From Sacculina carcini (Eukaryota; Arthropoda; Thecostraca; Sacculinidae): a stretch of 64,000 bases of DNA. The stretch covers positions 3,365,317 to 3,429,316 of the forward strand of contig OU696584.1 of assembly GCA_916048095.2 (NCBI GenBank), written 5' to 3'. Below the pieces are notes generated by a model. The model searched no databases and was not told the origin of the DNA. It saw only the letters and a list, made by a program, of their open reading frames with translations. The translations under genes were made by a program, and so were the position numbers. This document shows, one piece after another, positions 14,937-23,600 of this stretch (position 1 is its first letter; every line of letters starts with the position of its first letter).

Positions 14937-16704
14937 TTTTCTTTATTTTCTTTATTTTCTTTATTTTCTTTATTTTCTTTATTTTCTTTATTTTCCTTAT
15001 TTTCTTTATTTTCTTTATTTTCTTTATTTTCTTTATTTTCTTTATTTTCTTTATTTTCTTTATTTTCTTTATTTTCTTTATTTTCTTTATTTTCTTTATT
15101 TTCTTTATTTTCTTTAATTCATCCAATTTATTTCGATTATTTGTGTGTAGAGTTTAGTGTTGAGTGAAGAAAGTTATTACCTGGCTGGGATTCGAACCGA
15201 GGTCCTCGGGGTTCGAGCAGAGTCTTACGCGGTCCGGCCATTGTAGATGTTCAAGAGAGATGGTTTATATGTGGTATATATAGTGCGCAAGCACGAGTGT
15301 ACAATTAATTTTCTTTATTTTCTTTATTTTCTTTATTTTCTTTATTTTCTTTATTTTATTTATTTTCTTTATTTTCTTTATTTTCTTTATTTTCTTTATT
15401 TTATTTATTTTATTTATTTTCTTTATTTTCTTTATTTTCTTATTTTCTTATTTTCTTATTTTCTTATTTTCTTATTTTCTTTATTTTCTTTATTTTCTTT
15501 ATTTTCTTTATTTTCTTTATTTTCTTTATTTTCTTTATTTTCTTTATTTTCTTTATTTTCTTTATTTTCTTTATTTTCTTTATTTTCTTTATTTTCTTTA
15601 TTTTCTGTATTTTCTTTATTTTCTTTATTTTCTTTATTTTCTTTATTTTCTTTAATTCATCCAATTTATTTCGATTATTTGTGTGTAGAGTTTAGTGTTG
15701 AGTGAAGAAAGTTATTACCTGGCTGGGATTCGAACCGAGGTCCTCGGGGTTCGAGCAGAGTCTTACGCGGTCCGGCCATTGTAGATGTTCAAGAGAGATG
15801 GTTTTTATGTGGTATATATAGTGCGCAAGCACGAGTGTACAATTAATTTTCTTTATTTTCTTTATTTTATTTATTTTCTTTATTTTCTTTATTTTCTTTG
15901 TTTTCTTTATTTTATTTATTTTCTTTATTTTATTTATTTTCTTTATTTTATTTATTTTATTTATTTTATTTATTTTCTTTATTTTATTTATTTTCTTTAT
16001 TTTCTTTATTTTCTTTATTTTCTTTATTTTCTTTATTTTCTTTATTTTCTTTATTTTCTTTTTTTTCTTTTTTTTCTTTATTTTCTTTATTTTCTTTATT
16101 TTCTTTATTTTCTTTATTTTCTTTATTTTCTTTATTTTCTTTATTTTCTTTATTTTCTTTATTTTCTTTATTTTCTTTATTTTCTTTATTTTCTTTATTT
16201 TCTTTATTTTCTTTATTTTCTTTATTTTCTATATTTTCTTTATTTTCTTTATTTTCTTTATTTTCTTTATTTTCTTTAATTCATCCAATTTATTTCGATT
16301 ATTTGTGTGTAGAGTTTAGTGTTGAGTGAAGAAAGATATTACCTGGCTGGGATTCGAACCGAGGTCCTCGGGGTTCGAGCAGAGTCTTACGCGGTCCGGC
16401 CATTGTAGATGTTCAAGAGAGATGGTTTATATGTGGTATATATAGTGCGCAAGCACGAGTGTACAATTAATTTTCTTTATTTTCTTTATTTTCTGTATTT
16501 TCTGTATTTTCTGTATTTTCTGTATTTTCTGTATTTTCTGTATTTTCTGTATTTTCTGTATTTTCTGTATTTTCTTTATTTTCTTTATTTTCTTTATTTT
16601 CTTTATTTTCTTTATTTTCTTTATTTTCTTTATTTTCTTTATTTTCTTTATTTTCTTTATTTTCTTTATTTTCTTTATTTTCTTTATTTTCTTTAATTCA
16701 TCCA

Positions 16705-16904
16705 NNNNNNNNNNNNNNNNNNNNNNNNNNNNNNNNNNNNNNNNNNNNNNNNNNNNNNNNNNNNNNNNNNNNNNNNNNNNNNNNNNNNNNNNNNNNNNNN
16801 NNNNNNNNNNNNNNNNNNNNNNNNNNNNNNNNNNNNNNNNNNNNNNNNNNNNNNNNNNNNNNNNNNNNNNNNNNNNNNNNNNNNNNNNNNNNNNNNNNNN
16901 NNNN
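16705..16904. other. Assembly gap of 200 N
   Basis: Exactly 200 unknown bases, a typical fixed-size scaffold gap. It starts inside a cassette (after TTCATCCA), so the true length of the satellite array is unknown and the order of what follows depends on scaffolding. Confidence 0.99.
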
Positions 16905-17705
16905 GTTTTTGGGATGTCAGTTGTACTTGTGTGCACAAGTATCGAAAATGACCGATTTCGGTCAATTTTGACGTTTTTTTATGTCAGTTGAACTTGTGTG
17001 CACAAGTATCGAAAATGACTGTTTTCGGTCAATTTTGACGTTTTTGGGATGTCAGTTGTACTTGTGTGCACAAGTATCGAAAATGACCGATTTCGGTCAA
17101 TTTTGACGTATTTGCGATGTCAGTTGAACTTGTGTGTACAAGTATCGAAAATGACCGATTTCGGTCAATTTTGACGTTTTTTTATGTCAGTTGAACTTGT
17201 GTGCACAATTATCGAAAATGACTGTTTTCGGTCAATTTTGACGTTTTTGGGATGTCAGTTGTACTTGTGTGCACAAGTATCGAAAATGACCGATTTCGGT
17301 CAATTTTGACGTTTTTCGGTCAATTTTGACGTTTTTGCGATGTCAGTTGAACTTGTGTGCACAAGTATCGAAAATGACCGATTTCGGTCAATTTTGACGT
17401 TTTTTTATGTCAGTTGAACTTGTGTGCACAATTATCGAAAATGACTGTTTTCGGTCAATTTTGACGTTTTTGGGATGTCAGTTGTACTTGTGTGCACAAG
17501 TATCGAAAATGACCGATTTCGGTCAATTTTGACGTTTTTCGGTCAATTTTGACGTTTTTGCGATGTCAGTTGAACTTGTGTGCACAAGTATCGAAAATGA
17601 CCGATTTCGGTCAATTTTGACGTTTTTGGGATGTCAGTTGTACTTGTGTGCACAAGTATCGAAAATGACCGATTTCGGTCAATTTTGACGTTTTTTGATG
17701 TCAGT
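16905..17705. repeat. 67/68-bp tandem repeat, about 11-12 units
   Basis: The word ATGTCAG recurs at 16914, 16981, 17049, 17117, 17184, 17252, 17340, 17407, 17475, 17563, 17631 and 17698, giving units of 67 or 68 bp and two of 88 bp. The 88-bp units carry a 20-bp internal duplication of the TCGGTCAATTTTGACG segment. Each unit holds two perfect inverted repeats: ACTTGTG-TG-CACAAGT and TGACCGA-TT-TCGGTCA. Sub-types alternate (GGG/TTT/GCG before ATGTCAG; GTAC or GAAC after), so there is a higher-order period of several units. The array starts at the gap edge and so may be longer. Confidence 0.93.
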
Positions 17706-18198
17706 CAGATTTCACACAATGAAGTCGACCTCGTGCTTCGCAGTTCGGTGGCGAGGTTGTTGAGCAGAAACTGCATCCAGCAAGGAGTCGAGCCAATCCT
17801 GACGAAATTATGTTGACCCCTTGCTGCGCAGACGTTTGCTGTTCAGTGAGGCAAAGTTTGTCGTAGGTTAGCGGAAACTGCATCCAGCAAGAAGACGAGG
17901 CAATATTATTGTGTTGTCTTCTTGATGCGCAGGCGTTTCCTATTCGGTGGTTTTACGTCCGGCGTCCGTAGCAGAAAAATCACGATTGAGTACGGCACCG
18001 GACGGAGTCGGTCTTGGATGGTGTGATGCAGGTGCGTCTGGTCAGTGGAGCTGAGAGTGCGTCGCTCGTAGGGAGGCACAGAAGGCTGCGACACAGACGG
18101 ATAGGCGATGCTCGGAAAAACGAGGCAAAATCACAGGCAGATGAGACACAGTCAAAACAAATTCACTCAGCATCACACCATCCTCACTCGGGGCACCA
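17706..18198. other. Unassigned stretch with a partial duplication
   Basis: No convincing gene. The phrase AAACTGCATCCAGCAAG occurs at about 17,769 and 17,877 in two ~110-bp segments that also share a GATGCGCAG/GCTGCGCAG-like ending, so this is an old local duplication. On the minus strand it would be the interior next to the possible LTR at 18,199-18,545. Confidence 0.4.
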
Positions 18199-18545
18199 AT
18201 GTGGCGTTTAGCTCGCCACGAAGCGTCACATGCAAGCAGTGCGAGTTCTTTGGACCGACTGTATTTGTGCATACAACAAGGGACGAGCAAGACATTACAG
18301 ACAAACATACACACAAGATCAAACACGCACAATACGAACAAACACAACACGACACACAGGTCACTGCGCTTCTGGCAGGTACCGCCATGTGGAGCGAGAC
18401 GCAGTTACGCGTGGCGCACCACAAGTTCATGAGGGCGCGAATCATATCTGCACATATCTATGTATGCAGACTTCATAACAACAACAAATGTATTTTATAT
18501 AGCTCACACAGTGATCAGAGGCGCGAAATGGTATAAAATAAATGG
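18199..18545 (-). mobile_element. Possible solo or partial LTR (fossil)
   Basis: Read on minus, a segment with a TATATAAAA box (about 18,495-18,505) ends ...CGCCACA and is followed at once by TGGTGCCCCGAGTGAG, which looks like a tRNA primer-binding site, as at the inner edge of an LTR. I see no coding part and no partner LTR in the window. It would be a broken fossil; the family cannot be set. Confidence 0.3.
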
Positions 18546-18648
18546 ACGAAAGAAAATAAAATTATGTAGCTCATAATTAAATTTAACAAAATTATGTATG
18601 TAGGAGAAGTCACAATGACAGTCAAAAAAAGTCAATCTAGCACATATT

Positions 18649-20225
18649 GTGTATTGTATTGTATTGTATTGTATTTCAAAACGACACAGTAAACATATAA
18701 TAACACCAAACAACATATTTTCATGTGTCGGGGGAAGCCATAAAGGCTTATATCCCTTGAAAAAAGCAAGAACAAATAAAATAAAAGAAGAAAATGAAAA
18801 AACATTTATATACAGTTTAGTTCAGTTGGAAATGTACAGTGGCAAGTAATAGACGCGTTGCTTGCTGTACCTTAAATTTACAGTTCAGCAAGAGCTCATT
18901 TTCATAATGAGATCATAAGAAGATCGGCAATCTCCACCAGGCAATTGAGTCAACATTGGGCTTTGTTATTTACATATATTTTAAGAGAATGGTGTTGAAT
19001 AGGCATGTTGTGAATTTTTTCATAGACGTCATGTCACTCAGAATTATTTCTTTGTTCTTCACCAATTCATTCCACAGCTTCACACCGTTTATGGTCAAAG
19101 CTTGATTTCTGGCGTATGTTCTTCTGTGTTGAACTAGGAACAGGTCGGGACGACGAGGATTTGTTTCAAAACAAATCTGTAGATTTTTGTGCAATTTTTT
19201 ATAAAAAACTTTGTACATTAATTTACATGTTTTGAAGTGTATAAGACCTGAAATATTCAATATTTTTCCTCTGGTGAAAAGTGGTTTGGATGGTGTGTTT
19301 CGTGGTAAATTGTATATGATTCTAACTATTCGTTTTTGCAAGACCACTAATCTGTTCATGTATGATTTGCATGTGTGGCCCCATATTTCGCAAGCATATT
19401 CAAGATAGGGTTTAACCAGGGCATTGTAAAGTATTAAACTTTCTTCTCTTTGAAGTAAATGTCTCGCTTTACCAAGAATGAATGCAGCTTTTGATACTTT
19501 TCTTGCTGTGCAATTGATGTGATCTTTCCAGCATATCTTGCTATCGAGTGTCACGCCAAGAAAATGTATTGTTTCGACTCTGGATATGCTGGTATTATTG
19601 ATAATAATTTCGCCGTCCGGATCAACATTGAGTCTTGGAGACGAGAACAAGACAAATTTGGTTTTTTCGGTGTTTAACGACAGTTTGTTTTGTATAAGCC
19701 AGTCATTTAGAGCCCTTAATTCACTATTTGCAGTTTCGAAGGCTTCTTTCACCGTAACGCCAGAGCAAACTAGGTTGGTATCGTCGGCAAACACTACTAG
19801 CTTACCGGAGGTAACTGCTTTAAACATGTCGTTTACATATAGAAGAAACAACGTTGGCCCCAGAATAGATCCTTGCGGTACTCCGTATTTTACTGTTTCT
19901 TTTTCGGAATATACGTTGTTTAATGAGACTATTTGGATCTATCGCACAGGTAATCTCTGAATAGTGAAAGTGAAATGCCTCTAATGCCGTACATAGTTAA
20001 TTTATTCAGCAGGATAGTATGGTCTAAAGTATCGAAGGCCTTTTTAAGGTCGATGAAAACACCAATGGAACACAATTTTCTGTCAACTTGCTTGGAGATC
20101 TCCTCGGTCAAGTCTAGAATGGCGTGTGACGTATTTTTACCTGGGCGAAAACCGTATTGATTTTGATCTATAAGATTATATTTATTTGTGTACTCATTGA
20201 TTCTGATGTGAATTAATTTTTATTG
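18649..20225 (-). mobile_element. 5'-truncated LINE (CR1/Jockey-group), minus strand
   Basis: The 3' half of a non-LTR retrotransposon ORF2. Reverse transcriptase motifs are plain on minus: YGFRPGKNTS, the FIDLKKAFDT motif A (about 20,050), YGVPQGSILGPT (about 19,880), FADDTNL (about 19,780) and the LGVTLDSK thumb region, then the C-terminal part ending with a stop at 18,970. One frameshift near 19,939 separates the first RT part (about 19,930-20,222) from the rest (18,970-19,930). The 3' UTR runs to a (AATAC)n tail at 18,651-18,676. The element is cut on its 5' side in the RT domain at about 20,225, the usual outcome of incomplete target-primed insertion. It lies about 310 bp upstream of the DUS1L start codon, in opposite orientation. 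Confidence 0.85.
18970..19851 (-). pseudogene. Reverse transcriptase C-terminal half of the LINE
   Basis: A 294-codon open stretch with LFLLYVNDM, the FADDTNL catalytic motif (the two Asp bind metal), LNTEKTKFVLF, FLGVTLDSKICWKDH and a C-terminal region with LYNALVKPYLEYACEIWG. This is the palm end, thumb and tail of a CR1/Jockey-type RT. No RNase H domain or zinc knuckle is seen after it. Confidence 0.85.
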
Positions 20226-20538
20226 TGTATCTTATATTGTGTTTTTATACTGTTCTTTCTGCTAAGGAAATTATATGAATGAGAAAAACAATTCAAATGA
20301 AAGAATTAGATTTTCAAATGTGGAAATATAGCGAAACTATAGATAGCGAGCAACTGGCAAGCCTACATTTATGGTACGTCACTGAGAACGTCACCAGTGA
20401 CGTCACGCTGAAGGAAAGAGTATGGGATAAATTTAGACATTGTGTCTGAACCTCGTGTTCTAGCGCTCAGTTGTTTTTCTGTGCTATATTTTTGTTGTAT
20501 TTGTTGTTGTTAAGAGAATTAAACTTGTTTGTGGTTAC
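20226..20538 (+). promoter_or_regulatory. DUS1L upstream region with a perfect CRE
   Basis: The 313 bp between the LINE and the first ATG contain TGACGTCA at 20,398-20,405, the full palindromic cAMP-response element, within a cluster of ACGTCAC/GTCACC half-sites (20,375-20,405). No TATA box at a useful distance is obvious. The transcription start was not determined; the region from about 20,406 is probably 5' UTR. Confidence 0.45.
20398..20405. promoter_or_regulatory. CRE palindrome TGACGTCA
   Basis: Exact eight-base CREB/ATF site 134 bp upstream of the DUS1L start codon, overlapping a cluster of GTCAC half-sites. Function is inferred from the consensus and position only. Confidence 0.4.
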
Positions 20539-20698
20539 ATGATGAGTGAGACTAACCAAGAGAACAGACCCTATACATGTGGTGAGCGTGGCACTTCGTT
20601 CAATCTGTGGCGTGACATCCTAGGGTCACCAAAAAATGTTGTTGCCCCTATGGTCGATCAAAGCGAGGCCGCTTGGCGAATGCTAAGTAGGGCGTATG
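20539..20698 (+). CDS. DUS1L: DUS1L exon 1
   Basis: Codons 1-53 plus one base. Encodes the N terminus and the FMN-binding [18 protein letters not shown] segment. Donor TATG|GTAAGT. The upstream sequence TTAC before ATGATG is a modest start context. Confidence 0.9.
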
Positions 20699-23600
20699 GT
20701 AAGTTCCTCACGTGCATCACTATTTTGTTACATATGATTGTTCGTCTTTTGCTCTGCTTCAGTGGCTCTTATGTGGTAATATTTTGTGTAGCTCATTGAT
20801 TCTCCATTTTTCGTCTTTGTCAGGGGCAGAGCTGTGCTATACTCCGATGTTTCACGCCAACGTGTTTGTCAAAGACGCCAGATACCGAAAGGAGTGTCTC
20901 ACAACATACGAAGAGGACACACCTTTGATCGTTCAGGCAAGAAAATTCAAATGGGAAAACTTGGGGGTTATAAAATGCACTAACACAATCCCCATGCACC
21001 TCGATCACGAATGACCTGGATCCACTGAATATATCGGTATGTCCATATTGTTCTGCGCCGCCGCGGAACATGAACTATTGGCTCATTGGTAAGTGGGGAA
21101 TAAGAGAAACACGTGCATGTGTGTGCATGTGCAACTATTTGCATATAGTTGTTTGTATGCGTGTGTTTCTATGTGTGTGTGCCGGCCAGTTTTGTTGCAA
21201 CAACGTCGCCACGCTGGTCGAGGCCGGCCGCTATTGTCAGCAAAAGTTTGCTGCGCTGGATCTCAACCTCGGCTGTCCGCAGGCTATTGCTCGCCGCGGC
21301 CACTACGGCGCCTACCTGCAGGACGACTGGCAGCTGATTCACGCCATGGGTCAGTGTCTGGCAAACTTTCCGGTCAATTGTGCGTATATATTGGATCGGC
21401 GGTTATTTTCAGTTGTATTCGAGATGATTTTGTGATATGCGTGTTTTTGGTGTTTTATGCATGCATTGTAAGTGTATTGCAGTGTGGTGCGCGTGTTTGC
21501 GGGAGTATGTGTATTTTTGTGCTGCAGTGAATGCGGTGCATACTCAGCTCTCCATTCCAATCACGTGCAAAATCCGTGTATTTGAAGACGTCAGCAAAAC
21601 AGTCAGGTGTGTTTGTCATTGTTTCACCATGATACTCCATTATTTAATATAGGGCTTGAATCTTCTTGAATATATCTAAATGTCATGAATTTTGAACGTG
21701 TGCTGTATTTGCTCTGACTGTTTTGTTTTTTCTTCTGGGGCAGCATACGACAAATACGGAGAGATATATTTGTTGATTTAACTGCTGAGTAACTGGATGT
21801 CCAGTTACGTGGTCACATCCACTCATTGACTAATTCTACAGGTCAACACTAACGAAGACTCAACTGAATTAGGCCAATTTTTCTAATCGAAATCAGTCCC
21901 ACGCGCCAAAATGCTGAATTTTCAACTGCTGGATGATGTCAGTGATGTGGCTTTCTTTGTCGCTTCGCTTCCGTCATCAACACTGGTTAGGTTAGGTTAG
22001 GTCTTGTAAATATTTTGTAAATACTTCTTTTCTTCATGGTAATTTCCTAGCATCTAAACACGCCATTGTCTCTCCTATTCTCAAAAAACCTTCCCTTGAA
22101 TCCTCCATCCCCAGCAATTACAGGCCGATGTCTTTGATTCCTCTTCCTTCCAAGCTTATTGAAGCTGCCATCCCTCCTCAGCTCAGCCCATGCATATATT
22201 CGGCCCTAGATCCATGTCAATCTGGTTTCGTTTCCGGACACTCAACTGAAACCCTGCTCCTCTCTCTGCTTAATGATATACTTGCTTCTTTTTCCGTGGG
22301 TAATTCTGTGCTTTTCATTTCGCTTGACTTTTCTCCCGCTTTTGACCTTGTGAACCACTTTATTCTCCGCCAGGATCTACGGCATGTCGGCCTTTTTTCC
22401 TCCGCGCTGTCTCTATTGTCATCCTATCTTGCTGATCGGTCGTTTTCGGTACGCTGTAACTCTGAATACTCATATTCTTCTCCTATTCTTTCGGGTGTTC
22501 CCCAAGGCTATCTTTGTAATGTTATGTTGTTGGTGATTAATAATGATCCCAAACCAAATCTGTATTGGGTTCTCAAACAACGATTCAACTTTATACATCA
22601 AAATATACCCGAAACATAATGAAAACGAAAACACACACCGCATGACGTAGTACACACGCACACACACAACCCGCAAAGCTGCCACTTCGAGCCTAGCGAA
22701 AACACTACATTACATCCCCCTTGTTTTAAAACGAGATGGAGGGACCACAAGTCGTCCGGAGCGCGTGCGATATGGTGATCGGATATGCGCCGCGGACCTC
22801 CTGAAGGTAACAGACTGTGCGCCATTTGACATACGAGTTGTATTTGACGTAGATTCTTCCGGCGTGCTGTCCGTTGACCTGCCCGCGACAGTTGAAGATG
22901 TCTCGTTACGTGGAGGCGGCGAATCGGTAGGGTTTTTCTTCGGGGACGGAACTGCAACAGTATCGTCCGCTGCCTTTTTTGGAGACGCAACCGGCATGCT
23001 CTTCAAAAAGTAAGATGCAGGTGCAGTGTGACGTCCGACAACCTCAGCGGGCTTCCACATCCGTGATTTGGGATCACGCGTATACACAGTTTCGCCGGGT
23101 TTGAACACGGCCGGTGGTGAGGGTCGCTTGTATCGCAGATTACAGTTGATCCGCTCTTTCTCGCGCACATGCTCAAGACGATCTCGGACAACAGCGTTAC
23201 CATTCGTGTGATGAGGCAAAATATCAATTGAGCGACTGAACTGTAATTCTGCACGAGATGGAAGAAAATAATCCATAGGAGTGCTACGCAGAGTTCGCAG
23301 ACCGGCGTAAAATGCGGCTCTCGTTGTGCACTTCTTCATCAGCTCCTTAACAGTTCGCACGTGACGTTCAGCAATGCCGTTACTCTGTGCGTAGTGGGGC
23401 GAGGAAGTTACATGATTGAATTCGAAAAAAATTACAAATTGCTTGAAATCATAACTTGCAAATTGCGGTCCATTGTCGCTGTAAAATGTTTGCGGTGATC
23501 CTTGTTCAGCGAACAATTTTGCCAATTGATTGATCACGTGTCTGCTCGTTGTACCTTCGATTAGACGATTCACAAATGGGTACTTCGAGTAGTGATCCAC

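Larger units (their letters stand above)
1..16704. repeat. 9-bp satellite array with interspersed tRNA-like cassettes
   Basis: The whole stretch is built from the 9-bp unit CTTTATTTT (+ strand). Because the unit is a multiple of three, every frame stays open for long distances and translates into three-residue repeats (FLY, IFF, LFS; KKI on minus); these are not proteins. Unit variants come in blocks: CTGTATTTT (about 2,037-2,118, 10,568-10,612, 11,672-11,760, 13,816-13,888, 16,492-16,570), CTTCATTTT (4,738-4,828, 5,260-5,330, 5,700-5,770, 7,528-7,610, 8,035-8,085, 14,458-14,505), ATTTATTTT (2,560-2,600, 8,490-8,535, 11,030-11,115) and an 8-bp CTTATTTT (12,262-12,320 and elsewhere). About 20 copies of a non-repetitive cassette interrupt the array, all in the same orientation. 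The block is cut on the right by the assembly gap. No gene is visible in it. Confidence 0.97.

Noticed and set aside
347-16400. True tRNA genes in the cassettes
   Set aside because: B box is perfect and A box close, but acceptor arms do not pair and the T stem has a mismatch; a tRNA-derived repeat fits better.
327-16696. Many long open frames (up to about 900 codons) translating to FLY, IFF, LFS or KKI repeats
   Set aside because: They come from a 9-bp repeat that has no stop in any frame; no unique protein sequence, no start context, no splice context.
16905-17705. CRISPR-like array
   Set aside because: Whole 67/68-bp units repeat with no unique spacers, and the genome is eukaryotic.
18042-18536. 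Overlapping frames of 60-142 codons on both strands
   Set aside because: No homology, no consistent frame and low-complexity Cys/Ser/Thr-rich products; probably chance.
20937-21014. Continuation of the exon 2 frame past 20,936
   Set aside because: The peptide after PLIVQ (ARKFKWENL...) has no match to DUS1L, while exon 3 resumes the family sequence exactly.
21070-21560. Several small frames overlapping DUS1L exons 3 and 4
   Set aside because: Off-frame shadows of the real exons and of GT-rich intron sequence.
21984-22001. Interstitial telomere repeat (TTAGG)n
   Set aside because: Only three to four units; likely chance or LINE flank.
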